From NCBI GenBank assembly GCA_945862125.1, contig CAMAYC010000010.1, forward strand, positions 1 through 63,889: 63,889 bases of DNA. Direction: 5' to 3'. The notes beneath the pieces were generated by a model. That model saw only the letters and a list, made by a program, of their open reading frames with translations, did no database searches and was not told where the DNA came from. Positions 16,777 to 25,354 of the stretch are shown here, piece after piece. Source of the DNA: Reyranella massiliensis 521 (GTDB taxonomy: Bacteria; Pseudomonadota; Alphaproteobacteria; Reyranellales; Reyranellaceae). How positions within the stretch are numbered: the first letter of the stretch is position 1; every line of letters starts with the position of its first letter. A program made the position numbers and the translations under genes.

Positions 16777-18171
16777 ATGGGCAAGACACTTTTCGACAAG
16801 ATCTGGGATAGCCACGTCATCACCGATCTCGGCAGCGGCTTCGTGCTGCTGCACATCGACCGGCTGCTGCTGCACGACATGTCCGGCGGCAAGGCGCTGA
16901 AGGAAGCCATCGACAAGGGCTATCCGCCGGCACAGCCGCGTCTGACCTACGGCACGCCAGACCACACCATGTCGACCAAGCCCGGCCGCACCGACAAGAC
17001 GCATCCGCCGGGGGAACCGCTGATCCGGTCGATGCGCGAGACCACCAGCGCCTACGGCATAAAGCTGTTCGACCTCGGCCAGGACGGACAGGGCATCGTC
17101 CACGTCATGGGCCCCGAGCAGGGCCTGACCTTGCCCGGCACCACGCTGGTCTGCGGCGACAGCCATACGTCCACTCACGGCGGCATGGGCACGCTGGCCT
17201 TCGGCATCGGCTCGTCCGAGCTGGTCCACGTAATCGCCACGCAAACCATGGTACAGCGGAAGCCCAAGCGCCTGCGCGCCAGCTTCGAGGGCGCGCTGCA
17301 GCCCGGTGTCACGGCCAAAGACATGATCCTCCACCTGATCGGCGAGCTCGGCACCGCCGCCGGCACGGGCTTCTCGGTCGAATACGCCGGCTCCGGCGTG
17401 CGTGCGCTGCCTGTCGAGGCGCGCCTCACGCTCTGCAACCTCACGATCGAGATGGGCGCGCGCACCGGCATGGTGGCGCCCGACGACACGACCTACGAAT
17501 ACCTCGCCGGCCGCGACTACGCGCCCAAGGGCGCGATGTGGGACCGCGCCGTCGCCCATTGGCGCACCCTGCCGACCGATCCCGACGCCGAGTTCGATCG
17601 CGAGCACACGGTCGACATGAAGAACGTGGCGCCGCAGATCACCTGGGGCACCAGCCCCGAACATGTCATCGCCGTGGACCGCGCCATTCCCGATCCGCGC
17701 ACGGGCCCAGAGGAGAAGCGCGGCGCCTGGGAAGCCGCCCTCAAGTATCAGGGCCTCGAGCCCGGCAAGCCGATCGAGGGCACCAAGGTCGACTGGGTGT
17801 TCATCGGCTCCTGCACCAATTCCCGCATCACCGACCTGCGCGCCGCCGCCTCGATCGTGAGAGGCCGGCACAAGGCCGACCACGTCACCGCCTGGGTGGT
17901 GCCCGGCTCGGTGCGCATCAAGGCCGAGGCCGAGGCCGAAGGACTCGACCGCGTGTTCCTCGACGCCGGCTTCGAATGGCGCGAGCCCGGCTGCTCGATG
18001 TGCCTTGCCTCCAATGGAGAACGCGTGCCGCCCGGCATGCGCAGCGTTTCGACATCCAACCGCAACTTCGTCGGCCGCCAAGGCCCCGGCGCGCGTACCC
18101 ATCTCGCCAGCCCCGCCATGGCGGCAGCGGCAGCGATCAAGGGCGCCATCGCCGACGTCAGGAAGATCTGA
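16777..18171 (+). CDS. leuC: 3-isopropylmalate dehydratase large subunit
   Basis: 464 residues, standard LeuC length, from the ATG at 16777 with AGAGGAA upstream. The aconitase-family marks are clear: TLPGTTLVCGDSHTSTHGG, FIGSCTNSRITDLRAAA and EPGCSMCLA, which supply the three cysteines of the [4Fe-4S] cluster. With LeuD it isomerises 2- to 3-isopropylmalate in leucine synthesis. leuD starts two bases after its stop. Confidence 0.97.
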   Translation: MGKTLFDKIWDSHVITDLGSGFVLLHIDRLLLHDMSGGKALKEAIDKGYPPAQPRLTYGTPDHTMSTKPGRTDKTHPPGEPLIRSMRETTSAYGIKLFDLGQDGQGIVHVMGPEQGLTLPGTTLVCGDSHTSTHGGMGTLAFGIGSSELVHVIATQTMVQRKPKRLRASFEGALQPGVTAKDMILHLIGELGTAAGTGFSVEYAGSGVRALPVEARLTLCNLTIEMGARTGMVAPDDTTYEYLAGRDYAPKGAMWDRAVAHWRTLPTDPDAEFDREHTVDMKNVAPQITWGTSPEHVIAVDRAIPDPRTGPEEKRGAWEAALKYQGLEPGKPIEGTKVDWVFIGSCTNSRITDLRAAASIVRGRHKADHVTAWVVPGSVRIKAEAEAEGLDRVFLDAGFEWREPGCSMCLASNGERVPPGMRSVSTSNRNFVGRQGPGARTHLASPAMAAAAAIKGAIADVRKI

Positions 18172-18173
18172 TC

Positions 18174-18791
18174 ATGGACAAGTTCACCAAGGTGACGGGC
18201 GTCGCGACGCCGCTGATGCGCCAGAATGTCGATACCGACCTGATCATCCGCATCGAGCGCCTGGTCGACAACGTGACCCGCGAGGGCCTCGGCCCCTATT
18301 GCTTCGAGCAGATCCGCTTCAAGCCCGACGGCAGCGAGGACCCGGACTGCATTTTCAACCAGGAGCCCTATCGCGGCGCCCCGATCATCCTCAGCCGGGA
18401 GAATTTCGGCTGCGGCTCCAGCCGCGAGGGCGCGGTGTGGGCGCTGAAGGGCATGGGCATCAAGACGGTGATCGCGCCCTACTTCGGCGACATCTTCAAC
18501 AACAACTGCTTCCAGAACGGCATCCTGCCGGTGCCGCTGCCGATCGACGAGATCGAGCTGCTAGCCGACGAGATGAAGGCCTCACCGGGCAATGCCCGCG
18601 TGACGGTCGACCTGGAGAACTGCACCGTCGTGTCGCCCACGGGGCGCGTCATTCCCTTCCAGGTCGACGCAAGGCGCCAGCACGCCATGCTCAATGGACT
18701 GGACGATATCGCCCAGACCATGAGCCGCAAGGGCGAGATCGAGGCCTGGCAGGCCGGCGACAAGACGGCGCGTCCGTGGGTTTGGCTGTAG
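18174..18791 (+). CDS. leuD: 3-isopropylmalate dehydratase small subunit
   Basis: 205 residues. The swivelling domain begins TPLMRQNVDTDLIIRIERL and contains ENFGCGSSREGAVWALKG and FGDIFNNNCFQNGILP, the usual LeuD signatures. It completes the LeuCD enzyme. Its stop lies four bases before the DMT exporter start, so three genes probably share one transcript; leuB and leuA are not in the window. Confidence 0.97.
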   Translation: MDKFTKVTGVATPLMRQNVDTDLIIRIERLVDNVTREGLGPYCFEQIRFKPDGSEDPDCIFNQEPYRGAPIILSRENFGCGSSREGAVWALKGMGIKTVIAPYFGDIFNNNCFQNGILPVPLPIDEIELLADEMKASPGNARVTVDLENCTVVSPTGRVIPFQVDARRQHAMLNGLDDIAQTMSRKGEIEAWQAGDKTARPWVWL

Positions 18792-18795
18792 CCTT

Positions 18796-19662
18796 GTGAA
18801 ACCGCTCCACGCCGCCGCGGCGCTTCTCATCGTGGCGATGTGGGGTCTCAACTTCACGGTCATCCGCTTCGGCCTCGACGAGTTCCCGCCCTTCGCCTTC
18901 GCGACCTGGCGGTTCGTGCTGTGTGCGCTGCCCGTGCTGTTCGTGGCCCGGCCGCAGAACATCTCCTGGGCGACGATGGCCGGCATCGGCGGCTTCATGT
19001 TCGGTGGCCAGTTCGTATTTCTGTTCTTCGCCATGCAGGCGGGCCTGCCGCCCGGGCTCACGTCGGTTCTGGTGCAGTTGCAGGGCCCTCTCACCGTGGT
19101 GCTGGCCGCTCTCTTCCTGCGCGAGCACGCCACGCGCGCCCAGTGGCTGGGCCTCGCCGCCGCGGCAGTCGGCGTGGTGCTGATCAGCCAATCGGTGGAT
19201 GGCACGGCGAGCGTGCTGGCGGTCGGCCTGGCGCTTCTCTCGGCGCTGACCTGGGCCGTCGGCAACCTCTTCTTCCGGTCGGCGCGCGGCGCCTCGATGT
19301 TCGCCGTCACGGTATGGGCGAGCGTGCTGCCGCCGATCCCGTTCGCGCTGATGAGTCTCGTCGTCGAAGGACCTGACGCGCTCCTGATACCGATCCTCGA
19401 CCCGACATGGCGCGGCTGGTTCGTGCTCTTCTATACGGTCGTGCCCGTGATGTGGCTGGGCTACCTCATCTGGGGCACGCTGCTGCGCACCTATCCCGCC
19501 GGCAAGGTCGGGCCCATCTCGTTGCTGGTGCCGTGCGCGGCGCTCCTCTTCGCCTCCCTGCTGGTCGACGAGCCCATCGGTGGTCTGCGCCTGCTGGGCG
19601 TCATTGTCGTGCTGGGCGGCGTGGCGATCGGCGTGTTCGCGTCAGGCCGGCGATTGCGCTGA
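18796..19662 (+). CDS. EamA/DMT family transporter
   Basis: 288 residues with ten predicted membrane helices in two EamA halves; the first contains FTVIRFGLDEFPPFAFATWRFVL, the second GKVGPISLLVPCAALLFASLL. The GTG at 18796 is four bases after leuD's stop. The substrate is not visible. The leuCD context makes amino-acid (for example branched-chain) export possible but unproved. Confidence 0.9.
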   Translation: MKPLHAAAALLIVAMWGLNFTVIRFGLDEFPPFAFATWRFVLCALPVLFVARPQNISWATMAGIGGFMFGGQFVFLFFAMQAGLPPGLTSVLVQLQGPLTVVLAALFLREHATRAQWLGLAAAAVGVVLISQSVDGTASVLAVGLALLSALTWAVGNLFFRSARGASMFAVTVWASVLPPIPFALMSLVVEGPDALLIPILDPTWRGWFVLFYTVVPVMWLGYLIWGTLLRTYPAGKVGPISLLVPCAALLFASLLVDEPIGGLRLLGVIVVLGGVAIGVFASGRRLR

Positions 19663-20090
19663 GGGGGCACTGGCGGGGCATTGTGCCCAAAATCACGGCC
19701 AAGCCCCTGACCCAGGAACCCAATCGCCCTCCGACATGCTGTGCCACCGGCCCCGGCCGCCTTTGGAGATGAGTGTCCGGAACCTCAATTTCGCCAGACC
19801 ACAAAAGCGCCCGGCGAATCGTGAAGACCGACGCCACCTGGTTCGCGGGCGACAGGGCGGGCTGGAGGTAGAGTTGCACATCGGACGTGGCCAGGAGGGT
19901 CCTGCAGGTCGACCACGACCAGTAGGCTTCGATCATGGTCTCGCTCGGCCGCGCGAAAGCGCCCGAGAATTGAGGGCCATGTTGGTCGCATTTGAGGCCT
20001 CCCCCTGCTTCTCCGCGTGTGGTGCGACGATCAGTGAGTGCAACGTTATGACGTGCCCTATTTTAGGACCGCAATCCTTCCAGCGAGGTC
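19663..20090. other. gene-free stretch
   Basis: About 430 bases between the DMT exporter and the arsR promoter. A reverse frame at 19601-19936 is open but overlaps the exporter end and has no recognisable protein features. Nothing clear is seen here; it may be a decayed gene. Confidence 0.4.
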
Positions 20091-20134
20091 CTTGACTCCA
20101 ACTATCCATAGAATTATGTATTGATGGAGTTAAG
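20091..20134 (+). promoter_or_regulatory. arsR-type promoter inside a 10-bp inverted repeat
   Basis: Arms CTTGACTCCA (20091-20100) and TGGAGTTAAG (20125-20134) pair with one mismatch over 24 bases. They flank a sigma-70-like promoter: TTGACT at 20092-20097, a 17-base spacer and TATGTA at 20115-20120. The left arm contains the -35 and the right arm covers the likely transcription start, which suits autorepression by the metalloregulator encoded just downstream. Confidence 0.65.
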
Positions 20135-20144
20135 GGAGGGCCGG

Positions 20145-20444
20145 ATGGCCAAAGCGGCCGGCGATCGTCACCTCGAAGATGCAGCCGACATGTTCGACGC
20201 CTTATCTGACGTGTCGCGACTGCGGACGTTGATGCTGCTGGCCGACAGGAACCTAAGCGTTTCGGAAATCGCCGCCCTGGAAAGCGAGAAACTGACCACC
20301 GTTTCGGCGCGCCTGCAGATACTGCACGGCGCCCGACTGATCGATCGCCAGCGAGACGGCAAGAGCGTCATCTACCGCATCGCCGACGATCACGTTCTCT
20401 CTCTCGTCAGGAATGCCATCGCGCATGCCGCCGAGAGACACTGA
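20145..20444 (+). CDS. ArsR/SmtB family metalloregulator
   Basis: 99 residues from the ATG at 20145, chosen because GGAGG lies five bases upstream; TTG/ATG starts at 20121/20124 would fall inside the operator dyad. The winged helix reads DALSDVSRLRTLMLLADRNLSVSEIAALESEKLTTVSARLQILHGARLIDRQRDGKSVIYRI. The usual recognition-helix ELCVC cysteines are absent (here ALESE), so metal binding would be at a C-terminal helix site; AHAAERH could supply His/Glu ligands. It precedes the His-rich gene. Confidence 0.9.
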   Translation: MAKAAGDRHLEDAADMFDALSDVSRLRTLMLLADRNLSVSEIAALESEKLTTVSARLQILHGARLIDRQRDGKSVIYRIADDHVLSLVRNAIAHAAERH

Positions 20445-20471
20445 GGTCTCTGTCACGAAAGGATGAATGTC

Positions 20472-20837
20472 ATGTCAACGCACGACCATAAGATTCACGC
20501 CGACCACCCGCACCAGCATGGCCCATCCTGCGGCCATACTGCGATCAAGCATGGTGATCACGTCGACTATCTGCACGACGGCCATCTCCATCACCCGCAC
20601 GGCGGCCATGTCGACGAGCATGTCCTCGAGGTGAGCGCCCGCAATCCCGGCGCCTGCACGCCCGATCACGTCTGCGCCGGTCACGATAAGAGCCACCGGC
20701 ACGGGCCGGGCTGCGGCCACGAGGCCGTGCCGCACGGCGACCATGTCGACTTCCTTGTCGACGGCCACCTGCATCATCCTCACGGCAACCATTGCGACAA
20801 CCATGGCCCGGTGGAGATCGGCCGCGCGAGTGCCTGA
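20472..20837 (+). CDS. histidine-rich metal-binding protein with internal duplication
   Basis: 121 residues with about one quarter histidine. Two units follow the pattern HGPxCGHxAxxHGDHVDxLxDGHLHHPHGxHxDxH, near residues 18-55 and 73-110, joined by a linker with CTPDHVCAGHD. No signal peptide or membrane helix is seen, so it is probably a cytoplasmic Zn/Ni/Co-binding or storage protein. The ATG at 20472 has AAAGGA eight bases upstream; the ATG at 20463 has none. Related proteins are common in proteobacteria but often carry meaningless database names. Gene order with ArsR suggests metal-induced expression. Confidence 0.8.
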   Translation: MSTHDHKIHADHPHQHGPSCGHTAIKHGDHVDYLHDGHLHHPHGGHVDEHVLEVSARNPGACTPDHVCAGHDKSHRHGPGCGHEAVPHGDHVDFLVDGHLHHPHGNHCDNHGPVEIGRASA

Positions 20838-20865
20838 CACAGTCCATGGTGGCGGACTTCGCAGA

Positions 20866-20892
20866 GGGCGGGAGGCAACTTCCGCCCTTTTT
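20866..20892 (+). terminator. Rho-independent terminator after the His-rich gene
   Basis: Stem 20866-20874 with 20879-20887 (nine pairs, one G-U), loop GCAA, then TTTTT at 20888-20892. It lies 28 bases after the His-rich stop and closes the arsR unit. Confidence 0.85.
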
Positions 20893-21006
20893 CATGGAAG
20901 CCTAACGATCGACCTCCAACACTAGAGCCTCATGAAGGCGCAAGAAGCGCGCTATCCAGAGGACTCGCGACCTTGCGGACCACGAGCCACGCGACTCTGC
21001 TCGCCT

Positions 21007-22287
21007 CTAGGCCTTTTGCAGGCCGCACCAGTCGGCGATGAACAGCGCCGTGGACTGGGTGATCTTGCGGATCGATTCCATGTTCACGCGCTCGTCGAAG
21101 CCGTGGACGTCGTCGGACTCCGGCCCATAGACCAGGGCCGGCAGGCCGGCATAAAGGCCGAAGAAGCGGGCATCCGTCGTGCCCGTGGTCCTGCGATCGT
21201 CGAGGTCGGCACCGAACACCGTCTTGTGAGCGGCCGCCAGCAGTTCCCGCACGTGCTCATGGTTCTGCAGCACATAGGGCTCGGCCTGGAAGCCCTCCCA
21301 GCTCACGGTCGGCAGATTGTTGCCGAGGAACGGATCGGCCGCCGCGGCCCGGTGAATCGTGTCCTCGATCTCCTGCCGGCACTCCTTGAGGGTCTGAGAC
21401 GGCAGCACGCCCACGCGCATGTCGAAGGTGCACCAGGCCGGCACCGAGCTCGCCCAGTCGCCGCCGGCAATCTTGCCGACGTTGAAGTTCACCGGATGGT
21501 GGTGGTCGCAATAGTGCTTGTCGTGGACTTTCTTCTCGTTCCACTTCTTCTCGAGCTCGCGCAGCTGCTGGATCAGGCGATAGGCGGACTCGATGGCGTT
21601 CGAGCCGGCATCGGCCTTGTAGACATGGACCGGGTGGCCGGTGACCTTGACCTGGAACCACATCACGCCGACCTGCGCGACGGTGAGCGTGCAGCCCGAC
21701 GGCTCGGGAATCAGCGCAGCCTCGGCGCGATAGCCACGCTGCAGGCAGGCCAGCGCGCCGTTGCCGGTGCACTCTTCCTCGACCACCGATTGCTGATAGA
21801 CGTCGGCGGCCGGCATGTAGCCCAGCGCACGGAGCGCGCGGAGCGCAAAGACATTGAGGATCAGCCCCGCTTTCATGTCGCCTGAGCCGCGACCGTACAT
21901 CCAGCCGTCCTTTACATAGGCATCATATGGATTGCGCGACCACATCTCGGTCGGGCCCTCCGGCACGACGTCGATATGGCCGTTCAGGATCAGGGAGCGG
22001 CCCTTCGGATTGGACGGCCGCCAGGCGCCGACGACATTCCAGGCATCGTCGTAGTCGAGCGAATGCGGCGAGTAGCCCGGCAGGTGCTTCAGGTCATCGA
22101 TCTTGATCTGCCAGCGATCGACGCCGAGCCCATCCTCCTTGTACAGGCGGGCCATCATGTCCTGCGCCGGCGCCTCCTGGAAACGCGTCGACGGGATCCT
22201 CACCAGGTCCTGCAGCACCTTCGTCTGGTCGTCGAACCGGCGGTCGACCTCGCTCATGATCTTGGTTTTGGTGGCTGCATCGAGCAT
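21007..22287 (-). CDS. M20 family ArgE/DapE-type deacylase
   Basis: 426 residues. Zinc ligands of the M20 peptidases are visible: SLILNGHIDVVPEG, then GRGSGDMKAGL, VVEEECTGNGALA and a C-terminal TTGTTDARFFG. The middle GHPVHVYKADAGSNAIE block fits the dimerisation domain. It removes an acyl group from a small amino-acid derivative in the cytoplasm; ArgE, DapE or carbamoylase-type specificity cannot be told apart. AGGAG lies upstream of the ATG. It is divergent from the KamA-like gene across 48 bases. Confidence 0.92.
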   Translation of the reverse strand: MLDAATKTKIMSEVDRRFDDQTKVLQDLVRIPSTRFQEAPAQDMMARLYKEDGLGVDRWQIKIDDLKHLPGYSPHSLDYDDAWNVVGAWRPSNPKGRSLILNGHIDVVPEGPTEMWSRNPYDAYVKDGWMYGRGSGDMKAGLILNVFALRALRALGYMPAADVYQQSVVEEECTGNGALACLQRGYRAEAALIPEPSGCTLTVAQVGVMWFQVKVTGHPVHVYKADAGSNAIESAYRLIQQLRELEKKWNEKKVHDKHYCDHHHPVNFNVGKIAGGDWASSVPAWCTFDMRVGVLPSQTLKECRQEIEDTIHRAAAADPFLGNNLPTVSWEGFQAEPYVLQNHEHVRELLAAAHKTVFGADLDDRRTTGTTDARFFGLYAGLPALVYGPESDDVHGFDERVNMESIRKITQSTALFIADWCGLQKA

Positions 22288-22335
22288 GGGCGCTTACTCC
22301 TGAACTGAATCCATATCGACATTGGCCGACGCGAA

Positions 22336-23406
22336 ATGACTCGTCAAAGCGGGGCCAGCCTTCTATTTCACGCCGCAATGCCGACGCTGCGCACCTTGCA
22401 GGAACTGGACCGCGAAGGGCTTTTGGCCCCCGACCCGCGGCTGGCGCAGGCTGCCCAATCCATGGCCATCGCAATCACGCCCGAGATGCTGGCGCTGATC
22501 GACCGCGCCGACCCGTTGCACGATCCCGTCGGCCGCCAGTTCGTGCCGAGCGCGGCCGAAACCGAGGTGTCGGCGGACGAGCTTGCCGACCCGATCGGCG
22601 ACGAGGCGCTCTCGCCGGTGAAGGGCATCGTGCACCGCTATCCCGACCGCGTGCTGCTGAAGCCGCTCCATGTCTGCCCGGTCTACTGCCGCTTCTGCTT
22701 CCGGCGCGAGAAGGTCGGGCCCGGCGGCGAGGCGCTGTCGGCGGCCGAACTCGAAGTGGCCTTGGTCTATATCCGCGCCCATCCCGAAATCTGGGAAGTG
22801 ATCCTGACCGGCGGCGATCCGCTGATGCTGGCGCCGCGTCGGCTGGGCGAGCTGATCGCGGCCCTCGATGCGATCCCCCATGTCGCGGTCGTCCGCATTC
22901 ACTCGCGCGTGCCGGTCGTCGATCCCGGTCGGGTGACGGCGGAATTGCTGGCCGCGATCAAGCCGCAGCGCGCGGGCCTCTGGATCGGTATTCACTGCAA
23001 TCATGCCCGCGAACTCACGCCCGAGGCGCGGTCGGCACTGGCGCTTCTGGCCGATTCGGGGATTCCCCTGATGGGCCAGACAGTCCTGCTGCACGGCGTG
23101 AACGACGATGTCGCGACGCTGGAGGAGCTCATGCGGGCGCTGGTGAGCGCGCGGGTGAAACCCTACTACCTGCATCATCCCGACCTGGTGCGCGGCACCG
23201 GCCATTTCCGCGTCACCGTCGAAGAGGGCCAGGCCCTGATGAAGGCCCTGCGCGGCCGCCTCTCGGGCCTCGCCCAGCCGACTTATGTGCTCGACGTGCC
23301 GGGCGGCCACGGAAAGGTCCCGATCGGGCCCGCCTACCTCGGCGACGATCCGGATGCGCTGGTGATCGAAGACGCCTTCGGCGGAACGCACTCCTATCCA
23401 GGCTGA
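22336..23406 (+). CDS. KamA/EpmB-like radical SAM aminomutase
   Basis: 356 residues. The radical SAM motif is CPVYCRFCF (CxxxCxxC), followed by the SAM-binding ILTGGDPLML. The C-terminal YVLDVPGGHGK supplies the PLP lysine position of the lysine-2,3-aminomutase family. The length fits EpmB or short KamA proteins. It may make (R)-beta-lysine for EF-P modification or act on free lysine. No efp, epmA or ablB gene is nearby, so the role is open. A start at 22378 is also possible. Confidence 0.9.
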   Translation: MTRQSGASLLFHAAMPTLRTLQELDREGLLAPDPRLAQAAQSMAIAITPEMLALIDRADPLHDPVGRQFVPSAAETEVSADELADPIGDEALSPVKGIVHRYPDRVLLKPLHVCPVYCRFCFRREKVGPGGEALSAAELEVALVYIRAHPEIWEVILTGGDPLMLAPRRLGELIAALDAIPHVAVVRIHSRVPVVDPGRVTAELLAAIKPQRAGLWIGIHCNHARELTPEARSALALLADSGIPLMGQTVLLHGVNDDVATLEELMRALVSARVKPYYLHHPDLVRGTGHFRVTVEEGQALMKALRGRLSGLAQPTYVLDVPGGHGKVPIGPAYLGDDPDALVIEDAFGGTHSYPG

Positions 23407-23416
23407 TCGAGCCGGA

Positions 23417-23881
23417 TCAGAGGGTTTCCGCGCCGACTGGACCGGGCTCCGCCACGACACATTCGAGGTCGAGGGTGCCGGCAACTTCGAACGTCAGCGT
23501 GACGGCAATGCTTTCGCCCTGCTGCAGCGGCTTCCTGAGGCCGGTCAGCAGCAGGTGATAGCCGCGCGGCTTCAGGGGCAGCGTCGTGGCCGGCGGGATG
23601 GCGAGACCGCCCTCGCGCGGGCGCATCTTGAGGTCGGGGCCGACCACCTTGATGGCATGAATCTCGACCCGCTCCGCCGCGGGGCTGGTGGCGCCGACCA
23701 GCCGGTCGGGGGTCGCGCCCTTGTTGGTGAAAGTGAAATAGCCGCCGGCGACGCTGGCATCGACCGACGACGCGCGCGCCCAAGGGCTGCTGATCTCGAT
23801 CTCACCCACGGTGTAGCTGCGGGACGCAGGCGCGTCCGACGAGCCGGCGAGGATGCCACGTGCACGACGGAATGGATTCAT
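23417..23881 (-). CDS. PCu(A)C-like copper chaperone with altered ligands
   Basis: 154 residues with the PCu(A)C fold pattern: ISSPWARASSV...GGYFTFTNKGATPDRLVGATSPAAERVEIH...MRP...GYHLLLTGLRKPL. The known copper motif is H(M)x10Mx21HxM. Here H74, M86 and H109 are kept but the methionine after the first histidine is A75 and the last is L111. No clear signal peptide precedes the domain, although the family is periplasmic. Copper binding may be weak or lost. Its stop is 10 bases from the convergent KamA-like stop. Confidence 0.82.
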   Translation of the reverse strand: MNPFRRARGILAGSSDAPASRSYTVGEIEISSPWARASSVDASVAGGYFTFTNKGATPDRLVGATSPAAERVEIHAIKVVGPDLKMRPREGGLAIPPATTLPLKPRGYHLLLTGLRKPLQQGESIAVTLTFEVAGTLDLECVVAEPGPVGAETL

Positions 23882-23986
23882 GGGCGCTCTTTTAGCCCAG
23901 AGGGAACAACGCGGTCTCGCCCTTTGTCGGCCCGACCGACCTCCGGATTAGTTTTTTTCGAGGGTGAGAACAGGGGGGGGGTCAAG

Positions 23987-24910
23987 TCAGCGGCGCCCCG
24001 TCGCGGCAAGGGTCGGCCGGCTGGACCGCGCCTGCGGGGCGCTGAGTTCCTCGACCAGCCATTCCTCGAAGGCGCGCGTCTTGGGCCGGCCCACCGAGGC
24101 TGGCGGACAGACGAACCACCAGGCCTTGCCGCTGTCGACGATCTGCGGGAACGGCTGGAACAGCCGGCCCGCGGCCAGCTCCTCGCGGAAGAGCTGGGGC
24201 GGGCCGAGGGCGACGCCAGCACCTTCCATCGCCGCCTCAACCGCGATCATCGTCGAATCGAATGTGAGCACGCGCTTGGGCTTGAAGTCGCCCAGACCCA
24301 CCGCACGCAGCCAGATCGCCCATTCGGGATCGTAGGTCATGTCGATGAAGGGCACGCGCTTCAGATCTTCCAGGGTCTTCAGCTTGTCGCGGTAGCGCTT
24401 GCCGCAGAGCGGCGTCAGCACGTCGCTGAAAAGCCGCGTGGCATGCACGTCTGGCTCGGGCTGCACGGTAAAGCGGATGGCACAGTCGAAATCCTCGCGC
24501 GCGAAATCGACCCGCCGCTGGGTCGTCGTCATGCGCACCTCGATTTCGGGATGCTTGGTCTGGAAGCGGTGCAGCCGCGGCGCCAGCCAGCCCAATGCAA
24601 AGGTCGTCACCAGGCTGACGTTCAGCGTGCCGGAGTTGGCCTTGCGACCGACCCGTTCCAGCGCGTTGGTCATGCGGTCGAAGGAATCGCGCAGGTCAGG
24701 CAGAAGCGCTGCGCCCTCGCTGGTGATCTCGAGGCCGCGCGGCCGGCGCACGAACAGCGCCACGCCCAGCCGTTCCTCGAGCGCCTTCACCTGATGGCTT
24801 ACCGCAGCTTGGGTCACGTGCAGCTCCTCGGCGGCATGCGTGAAGCTGGCGTGACGAGCGGCGGCCTCGAAGGCACGGAGGGCATTGAGCGGCAGTTGAG
24901 AGCGGCTCAT
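23987..24910 (-). CDS. LysR family regulator, GcvA-like (second copy)
   Basis: 307 residues. The N-terminal HTH LNALRAFEAAARHASFTHAAEELHVTQAAVSHQVKALEERLGVALFVRRPRG is very close to that of the LysR at 13822-14724, and both are divergent from DUF1127 genes. The effector domain begins near residue 90. It probably controls the DUF1127 gene or an unlinked target. Confidence 0.93.
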   Translation of the reverse strand: MSRSQLPLNALRAFEAAARHASFTHAAEELHVTQAAVSHQVKALEERLGVALFVRRPRGLEITSEGAALLPDLRDSFDRMTNALERVGRKANSGTLNVSLVTTFALGWLAPRLHRFQTKHPEIEVRMTTTQRRVDFAREDFDCAIRFTVQPEPDVHATRLFSDVLTPLCGKRYRDKLKTLEDLKRVPFIDMTYDPEWAIWLRAVGLGDFKPKRVLTFDSTMIAVEAAMEGAGVALGPPQLFREELAAGRLFQPFPQIVDSGKAWWFVCPPASVGRPKTRAFEEWLVEELSAPQARSSRPTLAATGRR

Positions 24911-24987
24911 CTGAGACTGACACCCATAATAATCCTAGGCCTCCCCCGAGCTTTCATCCTTTGTCACCGAGCGCATTGTATAGCAAA

Positions 24988-24993
24988 TATAAT
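24988..24993 (+). promoter_or_regulatory. -10-like TATAAT before the second DUF1127 gene
   Basis: An exact TATAAT lies 58 bases upstream of the DUF1127 ATG in a locally AT-rich spacer. There is no good -35 at 17 bases (TTGTCA is 21 bases upstream), so the promoter may depend on an activator such as the divergent LysR protein. Confidence 0.4.
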
Positions 24994-25051
24994 GAAGAAA
25001 CGAGGCACAAGAAGCTCCTTCGAGCTTTACCGCCTCTAACGGAGCTAAGTC

Positions 25052-25291
25052 ATGTCGACCCTGTCCAGCGTGCGGTCTTTCGCCCGTACCGATGCCCCCT
25101 CCTTCTCTCTCGGCCGCGCCGTTGCGCTCGTGGCCGGTGCAGTCGTGGTCGGTGTCGAGGCTGTCATGACCCGAGCCGAACTTGCCCGTTCGCGACGCCA
25201 ACTCGCCGAACTCGATGAGCGCCTCCTGCGCGATATCGGGCTCGACCGGGGCGCGGCGCGCCACGAGGCCACCAAGGGTTTCTGGGCCTAA
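25052..25291 (+). CDS. DUF1127 small protein (second copy)
   Basis: 79 residues. A hydrophobic stretch near 21-39 (GRAVALVAGAVVVGVEAVM) is followed by the DUF1127 motif RRQLAELDERLLRDIGLDRGAARHEA. GGAG lies eight bases before the ATG. It is longer than the first copy because of the N-terminal hydrophobic segment, which may be a membrane anchor. Confidence 0.88.
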   Translation: MSTLSSVRSFARTDAPSFSLGRAVALVAGAVVVGVEAVMTRAELARSRRQLAELDERLLRDIGLDRGAARHEATKGFWA

Positions 25292-25354
25292 CCGCCGGGA
25301 ATTGCCGGCCGCAGCCGGATAGAGCAGGTTGGGTCATGGTGCTTTGATGGCGCC

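Noticed and set aside
19601..19936. Reverse open frame after the DMT exporter
   Set aside because: No start signal or recognisable sequence, and it overlaps the end of a real gene.
20472..20837. The two internal His-rich units as a nucleotide repeat or CRISPR-like array
   Set aside because: Only two diverged copies within one frame; the repetition is at the protein level.
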